DNA of 64,000 nt from JADJPO01 sp963750395 (GCA_963750395.1 CAVVQM010000018.1:1-64000), one strand, 5' to 3'. Counted from the stretch's first letter, positions 52,808 to 63,095 are shown. Notes: generated from the letters alone by a model not told the origin. Translations and numbers: made by a program.

Positions 52808-54387
52808 GACTGCTGATCTTCACCACCCGAACGCACCGCACCGCCATCGTCGTCTGGGTACTGCTGCTGTGCGCGTTGGCCGTGGCCACCGGCGACGCCT
52901 ACGAGTCCAGCTATCCCAGCGCTGAGGCCAGGCACGTCGCCGCGGAGTCGGCGCGCGAGAACCCGGCGCTCACCGCCATGTACGGACGACTCGCCGAGCC
53001 GGGCACCTCCGCGCAGTACTTCGCCTGGGAGATGGGCGCCTTCCTGACCATCCTCGCGGCCGTGATGGGCGTCCTGCTGGCCATCGCCGCCACCCGGGGC
53101 CCGGAGGACGCCGGGACCCTGGAGATCCTCCGCGCCAGCGGCATCTCGCCCGCGGCGCCGCTGCGCACCTCGATCGTCATGCTGACACTGGTTGCCCTGC
53201 TGACCGCCACGGCGACCGGGGGCGCCATCGCCGTGGGCACGCGCGGCACCGAGGGCACCACCCAGACCGGGTCGTGGACACTCGGCGGCGCGATCGGCCT
53301 GACCTTCCTGCTCATGGCCCTGCTCACCTGCGTGGTGGCGCAGGTGATGCCGACCGCGGTGGCCGGCCGCGGCACCGCGTTCACCCTGCTGGGCGTCGCC
53401 TTTCTGGTACGCGCTGTGGCCGACACCCAAGACCTCCCCTGGCTCAACGTGCTGACCCCGCTCGGCCTGCGCGCTCTCGCTGAGCCGTTCGCCGCAGACC
53501 ACCTCCTACCGCTGGTCGCGGCGATGGCCGTGTGCTGCGTCCTGGCGTTCATCGCCCCCGGTCTCCAGGGGCGCCGTGACCTGGGTGCCGGGCTGGTGCC
53601 CACACGCAACCGCACGACACGTCGACTCCAGATCCGCAGCGCCTTCGGCCTGCAGCGGCGCCTCGGCGCGGGATCGGCCCTCGGGTGGATGGCCGGGATG
53701 ACCCTGGGAGGTGCCGTGTTCACGGCCCTGGGTTCCAGCGCCGTGACCGCGACGAGCGAGGGCCAGATCGAAGGGGGGTTCCTCGGCACGCAGATCGGGA
53801 CGGAGGATCCGACCGCGGGATACCTCGGCTACACCGGGACCCTCATCGGCATCGTCGCCGGGGTGTACGCGGTGCTGACGGTGCTCACCCTGGCCACCGA
53901 TGAACGCGCCGGGCGGACCGCGCACCTATTGGCTGCGGGAGCCCCCCGCGCCCGCCCGCTGGCCGCCGTCCTGGCCGTGGCCATGCTGGGTTCGTTGCTG
54001 ATCCTGCTCCCGACCGCGACCGCATCGGCCCTCGTGGCGCCACAGGTCCTGGACGGCGACCACGTCGCCTGGAAGGCCTTCACCCAGGTGCTGGGCCAGT
54101 GGCCCTCCCTGCTGGCCCTCGCGGCGTTCGCCGCCCTCGCCGTGGCCGCCGGACCCCGCTGGCGACACCTCGCCTGGTTCCCGCTCGCCGTGAGCGCCTT
54201 CCTGGCTCTGCTGGGGACCCTGCTGGAGCTCCCCGAGCGCCTCATCGACCTCAGTGTCTACCAGCACGTCCCGGCCTCGGACAGCGGCCAGACCCCCTAC
54301 GCGCTGGGCGTTCTCGCCGCCATGGCCGTCGTGACGTCGGCGACGTCGCTGCGATGGTTCCGGTGGCGCGACCTCGCCAACGGATAG
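52804..54387 (+). CDS. ABC transporter permease, polyketide-antibiotic exporter type
   Basis: The 527-residue protein has about 12 membrane segments in two similar halves, with a large external loop after the first segment. This layout is typical of actinobacterial exporters that act with the preceding ATPase type. The substrate is unknown. Its start overlaps the ATPase stop, so the two subunits are co-translated. Confidence 0.85.
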   Translation: MRLLIFTTRTHRTAIVVWVLLLCALAVATGDAYESSYPSAEARHVAAESARENPALTAMYGRLAEPGTSAQYFAWEMGAFLTILAAVMGVLLAIAATRGPEDAGTLEILRASGISPAAPLRTSIVMLTLVALLTATATGGAIAVGTRGTEGTTQTGSWTLGGAIGLTFLLMALLTCVVAQVMPTAVAGRGTAFTLLGVAFLVRAVADTQDLPWLNVLTPLGLRALAEPFAADHLLPLVAAMAVCCVLAFIAPGLQGRRDLGAGLVPTRNRTTRRLQIRSAFGLQRRLGAGSALGWMAGMTLGGAVFTALGSSAVTATSEGQIEGGFLGTQIGTEDPTAGYLGYTGTLIGIVAGVYAVLTVLTLATDERAGRTAHLLAAGAPRARPLAAVLAVAMLGSLLILLPTATASALVAPQVLDGDHVAWKAFTQVLGQWPSLLALAAFAALAVAAGPRWRHLAWFPLAVSAFLALLGTLLELPERLIDLSVYQHVPASDSGQTPYALGVLAAMAVVTSATSLRWFRWRDLANG

Positions 54388-54468
54388 GACCGGCAGGCCC
54401 GGCGCTCGCCCGACATAGGCGTCAACCCGCGACGCCGGTAGCGTGCGAAGGGTGGGAAGGGGTGCGTC

Positions 54469-55212
54469 ATGCGGGTCGCGGTCGCTGGTGGCACCGGCCT
54501 GGTCGGGCGGCTGCTGGTCGCCGAGCTCGAGCGGCGGAACCACCAGACGATGGTGCTGGCCCGCTCCGCGGGCATCGACGTACGCCGACGCGACCAGGTC
54601 GCGGACGCCCTTGAAGGGGCGGACGTGGTGGTCGACTGCCTCAACGTGACCAGCACCCGCGCGAAGGTGGCCACGGAGTTCTTCACGTCGACGACCGAGT
54701 CCCTTGTCGAGGCGGAGCGAGCCGCCGACGTGGAACGCCACGTGCTCCTGTCGATCGTCGGCATCGACCGCACTCCCCTGCCCTACTATCGAGCCAAGCT
54801 GGCCCAGGAACAGGCGGCCCGCGCGGGAGCCGGCGCGCTCACCGTGCTGAGGGCCACGCAGTTCCACGAGTTCGCCGGCCAGCTCCTCGCCCAGCTCAAA
54901 CGGGGCCCGCTGGTGCCGGTGCCGCAGATGTTGTCGGCCCCGGTCGCGGCGGCCGAGGTGGCCGTCGCGCTGGCCGACCTGGTCGACCAGCCCCCGAGCC
55001 GGGAGACCGTGGAGCTCGGCGGGCCGGAGCGACTGGCGATGCCCAACCTGGTCGGCCGGCTGGCCCGAGCGCGGGGAATCCGCGCCGCGGTCGTGCCTGT
55101 GCCGCTGCCCGGTGCGGCCGGCCGAAGCCTGCGCTCGGGCGCGCTGATCCCCGACGACCCGTGGCGCACCGGCCGCCAGACGTGGGCCGACTGGCTGGCC
55201 GAGCAGGTCTGA
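54469..55212 (+). CDS. NmrA-like NAD(P)-binding protein
   Basis: The 247-residue atypical SDR begins with VAVAGGTGLVGRLLVAELER. Further family features are ADALEGADVVVDCLNVTS, LLSIVGIDRTPLPYYRAKLA and LRATQFHEF. The YxxxK pair (YYRAK) is present. The role is unknown; relatives sense redox state or reduce quinones. The ATG at 54469 gives the usual N terminus directly at the first strand. Confidence 0.85.
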   Translation: MRVAVAGGTGLVGRLLVAELERRNHQTMVLARSAGIDVRRRDQVADALEGADVVVDCLNVTSTRAKVATEFFTSTTESLVEAERAADVERHVLLSIVGIDRTPLPYYRAKLAQEQAARAGAGALTVLRATQFHEFAGQLLAQLKRGPLVPVPQMLSAPVAAAEVAVALADLVDQPPSRETVELGGPERLAMPNLVGRLARARGIRAAVVPVPLPGAAGRSLRSGALIPDDPWRTGRQTWADWLAEQV

Positions 55213-55296
55213 GCGACTGGGCGATCGCGACCGAGGTCAGGCGCACAGGGTGGCGATGGGAAGGCCGGCGCTATCAGGGCTGGCGGCGACCTCGGC

Positions 55297-56343
55297 TCAC
55301 CCGTCGACGTCCCGTGGTCCGAGGCAGGCTGCCGGATCGCCACTACCGGACCCGCCCATGCCGACGGAGGTCAGGAGAGCCGGAACGTCTGCCAGCGAAC
55401 GGATCAGATCGTTCAGGTGGGTGCACGTCGAGGGACCGAACAACTGAGCCGACACCGACTCCCGCAACCGTGCGCACTCGGCGCCGACCAGTAACTGCGC
55501 GGAGGTGACGGCGACCGGGCACTCCCGGTGGGGCAGGACCCGGGGGTCCGGGATGATCGTTGTCACGGTGAGCTCGTCAAGATCCAGCCGCGCCCGGACA
55601 CCGTACTCGTGCAACACGCGCTCGATGCCCTCGCCGTCGACGAAGGAGTCCCGGAACATGGCGTCGACGTCGACGCCCCCGTCGCCTCGGTGGACGTCGA
55701 TCCGGCGGCGCCGGCTCATCCCCCACGCGGGCAGGGTCGCCAGCGTGTGCCAATCGTGCGGGTCGGCACCCTCGGTCAGCGATGGCGCGGGTGGCGTCAC
55801 CGGTGATGGTGGGTTGCCGGTGTCGGCGAGTACCCGGACTGCCCGCGACGTCGCCGACCACCCGACGCAGACGTCCACCCGGCGTCCCGGTTGGGGCACA
55901 GACCGGCCCTCGGCGGCCACGTGGCGCCGTCGGGTGAACCCGCTGATGATCATCGCGCCTGGCACGTCGTCGAGGACCTGGTGCAGAACCGTCCCGCCCT
56001 CCACGTCGGGACGCAGCGTGCGCCACAACCCAGTGCGCCAGCCGACGACCGCGGGCCGGCCGACCAGGCGCGCCATGGACGGCCGGGCGGGATAGGTGTG
56101 CAGCATGTCCACCGTGCCGCCGAGCACGCGCAGGGCCACGAGGGCGGAGTCGACCACGTGGGTGTCCCCCCGGTGATCGGTGTGCAGGTCACGGCCGCGG
56201 CCGGCGATCTCAATGGGACCCTCGGGGCCGAGCGGGTGGTGCAGGTCCAGGCTGGTGGTGCGGCGTACCGAGTCGGTGCGGCGTGGCGGGGATCCCCTCC
56301 GAGGCCCCGGCAGCCCATTGTGTGCCTCGGTCTCGCCCGTCAC
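55297..56343 (-). CDS. DUF2889-domain protein
   Basis: The 348-residue protein ends with GPSTCTHLNDLIRSLADVPA, the signature of DUF2889. Upstream it has RRRRIDVHRGDGGVDVDAMF and DLDELTVTTIIPDPRVLPHR, also typical. The function of this family is not known. The start is uncertain: GTG 56343 is used; GTG 56412 would add 23 residues. Confidence 0.72.
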   Translation of the reverse strand: MTGETEAHNGLPGPRRGSPPRRTDSVRRTTSLDLHHPLGPEGPIEIAGRGRDLHTDHRGDTHVVDSALVALRVLGGTVDMLHTYPARPSMARLVGRPAVVGWRTGLWRTLRPDVEGGTVLHQVLDDVPGAMIISGFTRRRHVAAEGRSVPQPGRRVDVCVGWSATSRAVRVLADTGNPPSPVTPPAPSLTEGADPHDWHTLATLPAWGMSRRRRIDVHRGDGGVDVDAMFRDSFVDGEGIERVLHEYGVRARLDLDELTVTTIIPDPRVLPHRECPVAVTSAQLLVGAECARLRESVSAQLFGPSTCTHLNDLIRSLADVPALLTSVGMGGSGSGDPAACLGPRDVDG

Positions 56344-56483
56344 CCCACCACGGTAGGGCCCTCGAGGTGCTTTCGCCGCCGGCACAGGACTCGTCGTGAG
56401 GATCTGCGCCACGGCCAGTATGACTCACAGTAGTGTTCCTATGACAAGAGGTAGTGCAATGACCTGGTGCGGGAGAGGATCGC

Positions 56484-57503
56484 ATGCCATCTCGGGTCGA
56501 CGTCGCGGCCACGAACCGCCCCTTCGCCCGTCGCGCCCTGCGGGCGGCCGCGGCCGCAGCCCTCGGTGGCACGCTGACCATCACCATGGTCCCCACGGCA
56601 CCAGCCGCCCCGATGCCGGGAGCGGGGGACCGGACGACGGTCCTCTCGTCCGGCACACCCGGCGGCGCCCAGGACGTCCGGGTGGAGACATCGGGGACCG
56701 CGACCTGCGGGACCGTCACGGCGTTTCGCCGTGCCGCGCCGTCCTACGGTCTGTACGAGATGGCCGACACGGCGCCGTTGAGCAGCGCCAAGGACACGAT
56801 GACCGACGCGCGCCAGGTGGGGAGAAACTGGCGCGACCGCACCTTCCGGTGGGTGGCCTCCGGTGGCGACGGGGTCGTCTACGCCCTGACCTGGACGGGG
56901 GACCTGAAGTGGTACCGCTACGACTCGGACAGATCCCGTTGGGTCGCGGGCAGCGGCAACACCATCGGGACCGGGTTCACGCGGAGCAGGGTGACCACCA
57001 TGGCGCTCGGTCCCGGCGGGGACCTCTACGTCGTCCGCTCCGATCGCAAGCTCGTGCTGTATCGCCATACCGGCCGCCTCTCCGGCTCACCGAGCTGGGC
57101 GAGACCCGCGGGATGGGTCATCGGTTCGGGCTGGACCAGAGACGAGATCATCGCTCCGAACGGTGACGGCACCCTCTACCGCCAGCACGGCGGCAGCCTG
57201 TACTGGTACCGCCACACCGACCCGGCGTCCGGGCCCGTGACGTGGTCCGCACGCAGGACCGTCGGTGCCGGCTGGACGTTCTACGACGTGCGGTCGGCAG
57301 GCGCCGGCGTGCTCTATGCGGCCACGGAGCTCGTGGGCTATGCGGGGACGGGCATGCTGTCCGAGGTACGTGTGTACCGGCACACCGATCCGCTCGGCGG
57401 CGGTCCGTCGTGGGGTTCCGCCACAGGCGTCCGCAAGTTCACCGGAGGGTGGAACACCTACGGCAGCATCGCCGTCGACCCGACCTCCTGCACTCTGAGC
57501 TGA
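56484..57503 (+). CDS. secreted tachylectin-2-like beta-propeller protein
   Basis: The 339-residue protein has an N-terminal signal peptide (RRALRAAAAAALGGTLTITM, then VPTAPAAP). Repeated blades follow, such as GDGVVYALTWTGDLKWYRYD, GGDLYVVRSDRKLVLYRHTG and GDGTLYRQHGGSLYWYRHTD. The repeated LYWYRHTD-type strands are typical of tachylectin-2 propellers, which bind N-acetyl sugars. It is probably an extracellular carbohydrate-binding protein. No partner enzyme is encoded beside it. Confidence 0.82.
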   Translation: MPSRVDVAATNRPFARRALRAAAAAALGGTLTITMVPTAPAAPMPGAGDRTTVLSSGTPGGAQDVRVETSGTATCGTVTAFRRAAPSYGLYEMADTAPLSSAKDTMTDARQVGRNWRDRTFRWVASGGDGVVYALTWTGDLKWYRYDSDRSRWVAGSGNTIGTGFTRSRVTTMALGPGGDLYVVRSDRKLVLYRHTGRLSGSPSWARPAGWVIGSGWTRDEIIAPNGDGTLYRQHGGSLYWYRHTDPASGPVTWSARRTVGAGWTFYDVRSAGAGVLYAATELVGYAGTGMLSEVRVYRHTDPLGGGPSWGSATGVRKFTGGWNTYGSIAVDPTSCTLS

Positions 57504-57583
57504 TCAACCACTGACTGGCGCCCCGTCATCCAGACCGGCAGATGCCGCGACAGGCAGCCTCGTCTGCCGATCACCGTCGGTCG

Positions 57584-59080
57584 TCACTCGTCCGTCGGCT
57601 GCGACGGAGCGGCCACCCGGCACGCATCTGTCGAGCCGGGCATGGCGTGCCGGTGAGTGGCGACCCAGTCGTAGACGAAGGCCGACAGCGGCGCGACCAA
57701 AGAGCTCGCGATCAGGCGGCCCGCCACCAGCGCAAGGCCGCCACGGGCAACCAGTGCGGCCGCAATGGCCTCGCTGCCGGGGGACAGCGCGCCGGAAGCG
57801 TCTTGCCAGTAGGCCCGTTCGGTGACGTCGCGCGCGGTGAGCCCGAGCGCCGCGAGATCGGGGAGTGCCTGCCAGGGCACGATGATCACGCGCTCGGGAC
57901 GTCGTCGCGCCAGCCACCGAGCCGTCCGGGTGCAGAAGCCGCAATCGGCGTCGTAGATCAGCCGACCGGTCGATGCGTCCCCCGGGTCGCGCAGCGAGCG
58001 CACGAGCCGGACTGAGAGGAACGCCAAGTATGCTGCCCCGCCAAGCCCGCCGGCCACGAGCACCAGCGGGTATATCACCGCGGCAAGGCGGGTGGGACTT
58101 CCGCCGATCGGGGTCCTGGCGAACGCGTCGATCAGGGCGGCCCAGATGACGCCGCCGCCGATCACCGCCAGTGGAGCGAACCGCACCAGCCTCGGCGAGA
58201 CATGCACCCGCTGCAGGGCCTGCGGCGTGGGCACTCGGTCCCAGGGGACGACGAACCCGTACGCGACGACATTCATGAAGAACGGGATGCCCATCAGGAG
58301 CCACACGCCGAGGTGGAACGTCCCTGCGATGGCGAACCAGAAGCGGGTCGTCGCCCACGTGAGGACGGCCAGAACCATGCCCGCCTCGAACACGATCGTG
58401 ACGACGTCCATGAGCTCCCAGAGGACCGGGCTCTTCACGACCAGGAACGCCGGCACGAGCAGGTCGTACCCATGAGTGAAGTACTGCATGACCTCGGACG
58501 CCTGGACGGCCTGGGTACGAGGGTCCAGCCAACCGCCGCGCACCTTGTCCAGCGCGGCCGTGGCGAACGCCAGACCGATCATCAGCGCGAACAGTCGTAG
58601 CGGCCAGTGCTCGGCCCGCTCCGACCGTTCCGGTTCACCCGGGACACGTCGGCGCAGCGCGTCCAGCGACAAGCGGTCACCCCACCCGGCGAGCGCCATC
58701 GGCAGCGGCACGAGCACGAGCAGGATGTCGTGATCGATCTTGCCGAGTGAGTAGCAGAAGCCGTAGCCGGTCATGGCAACCGCTACCGATGCGAACGATG
58801 CGGTGCGCGTGTGCCAGCCGAGCAGGATCCCAACCAGGCAGACCGCGAGCGCCACCTCCAGCCCGTACAACACCCACACCGGGGGGAAACCGGAGAACAG
58901 CTGCATCGGGCCCGGCGGAGGGTTGTACATCGAGTCCGGGAACGCAGAGATCCACGTGAAGTCGGGCAGCATCAGCAGCGCGATCAGCGCGTAGATCACG
59001 CGGTAGCGGGCCAGAGAGGTCCGCGTCATCACGCCGCCATGAATCCACCCGTCAAGGCGTTCAGCCATGGCCGCCTCCAT
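57584..59080 (-). CDS. HTTM membrane domain fused to a DCC thiol-redox domain
   Basis: The 498-residue protein has an HTTM domain (about residues 15-300, several membrane helices, LARYRVIYALIALLMLPDFT at the start). HTTM is the fold related to vitamin K-dependent gamma-carboxylase. A DUF393/DCC domain from about 370 has the redox motif YDADCGFCTRTARWLARRR. Linking the two suggests a membrane redox or modification enzyme. The ATG at 59080 overlaps the end of the upstream gene by 20 bp; ATG 59068 is an alternative. Confidence 0.82.
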   Translation of the reverse strand: MEAAMAERLDGWIHGGVMTRTSLARYRVIYALIALLMLPDFTWISAFPDSMYNPPPGPMQLFSGFPPVWVLYGLEVALAVCLVGILLGWHTRTASFASVAVAMTGYGFCYSLGKIDHDILLVLVPLPMALAGWGDRLSLDALRRRVPGEPERSERAEHWPLRLFALMIGLAFATAALDKVRGGWLDPRTQAVQASEVMQYFTHGYDLLVPAFLVVKSPVLWELMDVVTIVFEAGMVLAVLTWATTRFWFAIAGTFHLGVWLLMGIPFFMNVVAYGFVVPWDRVPTPQALQRVHVSPRLVRFAPLAVIGGGVIWAALIDAFARTPIGGSPTRLAAVIYPLVLVAGGLGGAAYLAFLSVRLVRSLRDPGDASTGRLIYDADCGFCTRTARWLARRRPERVIIVPWQALPDLAALGLTARDVTERAYWQDASGALSPGSEAIAAALVARGGLALVAGRLIASSLVAPLSAFVYDWVATHRHAMPGSTDACRVAAPSQPTDE

Positions 59081-59546
59081 CCGGGAACGAGATGACGACG
59101 CTGTCGGTGGTGACGATCCGACCTGGCTGCCGGGTGTCGACGTCGTACGCGACGTCGCGCCACGAGATCACCGCGCTGACAGGCCGGCGCCCGCCGTCGA
59201 GTTCGGTCAGGCGCTCCTGTAGCCACGCCACCGTCTGGGGATCGGAGCGCCGAGGGCTGTCGGTGCCGAAGGCGGATTGGAACACCGCCATCCGCCCCGA
59301 CTTGGACCGCTCCATCACGTCTCGATGCGAGAACGTCGACGTGCTGCCGTCGGCGTAGGTCGCCATCACCGTCGGCTCCGGAACGGTGGCCATGTTCTCG
59401 GGCCGGCCCTGCGCGCCGCCGAAACCCCCGAATCCCGGCTGGAAGAGCCCAGGGTACGGCTCGGTCCACACCTTGGCCACGGCGAGCTGCACAACGAAGC
59501 CGATCAGGAGCAGGGCGAACAGCCCCCTGACGAGTACCCGTCGCAT
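59061..59546 (-). CDS. membrane-anchored partner of the HTTM-DCC protein
   Basis: The 161-residue protein has one N-terminal membrane segment (LFALLLIGFVVQLAVAKVW) and a soluble domain with ADGSTSTFSHRDVMERSKS and SAVISWRDVAYDVDTRQPGR. Relatives often sit next to HTTM genes. The gene overlaps the HTTM-DCC gene downstream, so the two are coupled and probably work together. The start is ATG 59546; ATG 59585 would add 13 residues. Confidence 0.6.
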   Translation of the reverse strand: MRRVLVRGLFALLLIGFVVQLAVAKVWTEPYPGLFQPGFGGFGGAQGRPENMATVPEPTVMATYADGSTSTFSHRDVMERSKSGRMAVFQSAFGTDSPRRSDPQTVAWLQERLTELDGGRRPVSAVISWRDVAYDVDTRQPGRIVTTDSVVISFPDGGGHG

Positions 59547-59842
59547 GGGTGGACTGTAGCTGGCGCCCCATTGCTGATGTTCCATCCCGGATTGACCACC
59601 GGGATTCTGTGGCCCTCCACCCCGCCGCGATGATCTTGGTCACGCTGCGTGCAGGCCTGCCCCGTATCAGGCGCGGACGGTGGCGACCTCGACGTCATCC
59701 ACGGGGAGCGGGGCGGTCCCGCGACGTCCGTCGTCCGGCAGAAAGGCGCCTCGGCGACGTATCTGGTCGGCGTCCCCCCGCCTCCTGCAGACGACCGGAT
59801 CGGCCGAGGGCCAGACGGGCCCACCGACGACAGGGAGTCGCA

Positions 59843-60529
59843 ATGACGGAGAACCAGCGGCACTACTGCATGGTGCCGGTGCCGACGCAATCGGCAGCCA
59901 AGGACCGTGCGGCACTGCTCCACGCGTTCAAGTGGCAGCCGGGCACGGAGGTCACGGTGGCCTTCCTGGAGGGCGACCCGGCCCTGCAGGAGCGCGTGGC
60001 GGCCGTTGCCCAGGAGTGGACCGGACCGAAGATGGCCAACCTCGCCCTGCGGTTCGTCGAGGGCAGCAGCGCCGACGTCCGGATCGCCTTCGTGCAGGGC
60101 GACGGCTCGTGGTCGTACCTGGGCACGATGTGCCAGCAGATCCCGGCCGACGAGCAGACCATGAACTACGGCTGGCTGACCCCAGACTCCGACGACGACG
60201 AGCTGCGCCGGGTCGTGCTGCACGAGTTCGGCCACGCACTCGGGCTGATCCACGAGCACCAGAACCCCGACCACGCCATCGCCTGGAACCGTGCCGCGGT
60301 CATCGCGGACCTGTCCGGCCCGCCCAACAACTGGGACGAGGCGACGATCGAGAACAACATCTTCAAGGCCTACGACCCGGCCGAGATCACCGGCACCGCG
60401 GTCGACGCCGAGTCCATCATGCTGTACCCGATCCCGGCGTCCTGGACCACGGACGGGTTCTCGGCGGACCTGAACCGGGAGCTGTCGGAGACGGACAAGG
60501 AGTTCATCCGGAGCGCCTACGCGTGGTGA
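59843..60529 (+). CDS. matrixin-like zinc metalloprotease
   Basis: The 228-residue protein has the metzincin zinc motif LHEFGHALGLIHEHQ (His127, Glu128, His131 and His137), so the HExxHxxGxxH pattern is complete. The N-terminal half has WQPGTEVTVAFLEGDPALQE and ADVRIAFVQGDGSWSYLGT, typical of matrixin-like domains. There is no signal peptide, unlike most secreted matrixins, so it may act in the cytoplasm. The ATG at 59843 follows AGGGAG. It lies 76 bp upstream of a caspase-like gene on the same strand. Confidence 0.85.
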   Translation: MTENQRHYCMVPVPTQSAAKDRAALLHAFKWQPGTEVTVAFLEGDPALQERVAAVAQEWTGPKMANLALRFVEGSSADVRIAFVQGDGSWSYLGTMCQQIPADEQTMNYGWLTPDSDDDELRRVVLHEFGHALGLIHEHQNPDHAIAWNRAAVIADLSGPPNNWDEATIENNIFKAYDPAEITGTAVDAESIMLYPIPASWTTDGFSADLNRELSETDKEFIRSAYAW

Positions 60530-60605
60530 CCGCCCTCGAGCGGTCCCGTGACGACGCGGCCGGGGGGCCGGGCACGACCAGGCCCCTCGGCCGGCAGGAG
60601 GGACG

Positions 60606-63095
60606 ATGACGGATTACGCGGTGGTCGTCGGGGTCGCCCGCTACCCGGACCTCGCGGCCGAGGGCGTGGCCACCGACCTGGACGGCCCGGACCACGACGC
60701 GCAGGCCATCCACGACTGGCTGGTCGATCCGGACGGCGGCCGCCTCGACCCGGCCAACGTGCGGATGATCCGCTCTGCGGACGTCGAGCCGCAGGACGCC
60801 GACGGCCCCCAGCCGAGCAGGGCGCGCATCGAGCGCGAGCTGAAGTGGATCGAGCGGCAGACGCAGGCTGTCACGGGCGACCGCCTCTACCTGTACTTCT
60901 CCGGCCACGGGTTCTCTCCGGTCCTGGAGGAGGGAGCGCTCTTCACCGCGGATGCGACCCAGGTCAGCCCCGAGTACGTCTACGCGAACGCCTGGCTGCG
61001 CTGGTTCCGCAAGGCCCAGCGCTTCCGCGAGACCGTGCTGTGGATGGACAGCTGCATGAACTACCAGCAGTCCATCCCGGTCACTGAGGTGCTGATGAGG
61101 CCGAAGATCGGCAACGGGGTGCCGGGGCCGACCTTCATCGCGATCGCCGCGCAGACCAAGAGTGCCGTGGAGCACCCGATGGGCGACGGGCAGGTGCACG
61201 GGGTCTTCACCTGGACCCTGCTGCAGGGCCTACGCGGCGCCGCGGCGGACCTAGGTGGCCGGGTCACGGCCGAGAGCCTGCGCGGCTTCCTCTACGCCGC
61301 GATGCCCGAGTCGCTGCCCGCCGACGTCCAGCGCTCCTCCGCGGTGGACCTGCAGCCCTTCGTCCGCGCCGACCCGGGGATCGTGCTGCGCCGGTTGCGG
61401 TCCCGGCCCACCTACCCGGTCCACCTCGAGCTGCCCGCCGGGGCGACGGGACAGGAGTTGCGGATCTGGACCGGGCGGCCGCTCGCGCAGGCGGCCTCGG
61501 CGCTGCTCGCCTCGACGGAGTGGAAGGGGCAGCTGGTCCGGGGGCTGTACGTCGCCGAGGTGGCCGGGAGCGGTCTGCGGCACGGCTTCCAGGTCAGTGG
61601 CGCCGGGCCGGTGCACGAGGTGGTCGCCAGCACCGGACCAGCCGTGACGGTGCCCGAGCCGTCGCGGCTGTTCTCGCTCGACGTCGTCTCGGACAACTCT
61701 GCCGCGGCGATCAGCGTCATGGACCCCACCTTCACCCGGGTCATCACCGGCACCGGCGAGGTGCACGAACTGGAGGCGCCCGGCGTCTACAAGGTGCGAA
61801 CCGAGTTCGGCCGGGAGGTCGCCCCGAGCTCGGACGAGGTGCTCCTGCTGGACCGGGACACCCGGACCGGTCGGTCGTCGACCACGCACCTGTCGTCCGC
61901 CGCCCCGATCCCTGGCACCGCCGCGACCCACGAGTTCCACGTGACGTCCTTCGAGGGTGCAGCCGTGCGGCGCAGCGCCACCCGCGGACCGTCGACGTCC
62001 GGCGCGTCGATGATCTCCCTGATGGCCCGGTACTGGACGCCGCCCGGCGGGACCGGGACCGGGGCTCCGCCGCCGCACCCGATGACGGGGCTGGAGCTGC
62101 TGGACCAGTCGGGCCGGACCGTCGCCGACCTCACGCAAGACAGCGTGGTCGAGGGCGCGGGCGACCATGACCCGGTCGCCGTGTGGGAGGCCGGGTTGCC
62201 GCCCGGCGCCTACGGCCTGCGCCAGCTCCACCCGGGAGGACGGCGCTACGAGGGCAGCGTCGTGGTCTCCACCGGCTGGGTCACCCAGGTCGCGGTCCGG
62301 CGCCAGCCGGCGACCGCGGAGACCGGCCAGGAGGGCCTCCCCGACGTCGCGGTCTTCATGCGGCGCGAGGGCGTCGCCCGCGAGCCCGCCCAGGACGCGG
62401 TCATCGAGGGAGCCCGGGTCGCGCTCGCCCAGGGCCGGGACCTGCTCACGGAGGGCCGTGGCACGCAGCTCACGGAGCTGCTGCTGACCAAGTTCGCCGA
62501 CCCGATCGCGGGCATCATCGGGGCGCACCTGCTACTCCGCGCCGCCGACGCCGGCCGCCCCGACCCAGCGCACGCCCACCGGTTCGACACCGCCGTCCGC
62601 AACCTGCGCTCGCTCGTCGGGCATAGCCACCCCGACGTCGAAGCGCTCTCGCTGCGCTGCAAGGATCCCGGCCTGCGCACCACGGTGCCGTTCTCGGCCC
62701 CTCCGATCTTCCGGCAGAGCTGGCAGCTCGTCACGGCCGCCAGCTACGCAGACCCCGACCTCGTGCCGGTCGAGCTCTGGGGCCGCGTGCACGCCACCGT
62801 GAACTTCGGCGCGTTCCTCATCTGGGCCGCCGACGAACCCACCCGGGCCGCGCACGCCGAGCAGCTGACCGCCTGGATCGACCGGTACGCGAACGGCACC
62901 GACAGCGACCCCGGCGCGAGACCGGCCACCGGTCGGGGCGGGACGCCGACCGCCCGGCCGCTCCCCCAGGCGGCCAGGGACGAGGGTCTGCGTCTTCAGG
63001 TGCCGTCCGGCATCGTGCAGGGTCTCTGGGCCGCGCGCCAGGGCGCGCGCGACGGGCGGAACCCCGGACCCGCACCGGTCCCGCCCGATGCGTGA
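60606..63095 (+). CDS. caspase-like (C14/metacaspase-type) protease with long C-terminal region
   Basis: The 829-residue protein begins with a caspase-fold domain (about 1-255). The catalytic His101 lies in YLYFSGHGFSP and Cys150 in LWMDSCMNYQQ, both in the expected DxC and GHG contexts. The N-terminal YAVVVGVARYPDL strand is typical. Residues 255-590 look like several beta-rich domains, and 590-760 is helical; I do not recognise these. No signal peptide is present. Bacterial caspase-like proteins often execute cell death or process partner proteins. The gene overlaps the next one by 8 bp. Confidence 0.85.
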   Translation: MTDYAVVVGVARYPDLAAEGVATDLDGPDHDAQAIHDWLVDPDGGRLDPANVRMIRSADVEPQDADGPQPSRARIERELKWIERQTQAVTGDRLYLYFSGHGFSPVLEEGALFTADATQVSPEYVYANAWLRWFRKAQRFRETVLWMDSCMNYQQSIPVTEVLMRPKIGNGVPGPTFIAIAAQTKSAVEHPMGDGQVHGVFTWTLLQGLRGAAADLGGRVTAESLRGFLYAAMPESLPADVQRSSAVDLQPFVRADPGIVLRRLRSRPTYPVHLELPAGATGQELRIWTGRPLAQAASALLASTEWKGQLVRGLYVAEVAGSGLRHGFQVSGAGPVHEVVASTGPAVTVPEPSRLFSLDVVSDNSAAAISVMDPTFTRVITGTGEVHELEAPGVYKVRTEFGREVAPSSDEVLLLDRDTRTGRSSTTHLSSAAPIPGTAATHEFHVTSFEGAAVRRSATRGPSTSGASMISLMARYWTPPGGTGTGAPPPHPMTGLELLDQSGRTVADLTQDSVVEGAGDHDPVAVWEAGLPPGAYGLRQLHPGGRRYEGSVVVSTGWVTQVAVRRQPATAETGQEGLPDVAVFMRREGVAREPAQDAVIEGARVALAQGRDLLTEGRGTQLTELLLTKFADPIAGIIGAHLLLRAADAGRPDPAHAHRFDTAVRNLRSLVGHSHPDVEALSLRCKDPGLRTTVPFSAPPIFRQSWQLVTAASYADPDLVPVELWGRVHATVNFGAFLIWAADEPTRAAHAEQLTAWIDRYANGTDSDPGARPATGRGGTPTARPLPQAARDEGLRLQVPSGIVQGLWAARQGARDGRNPGPAPVPPDA

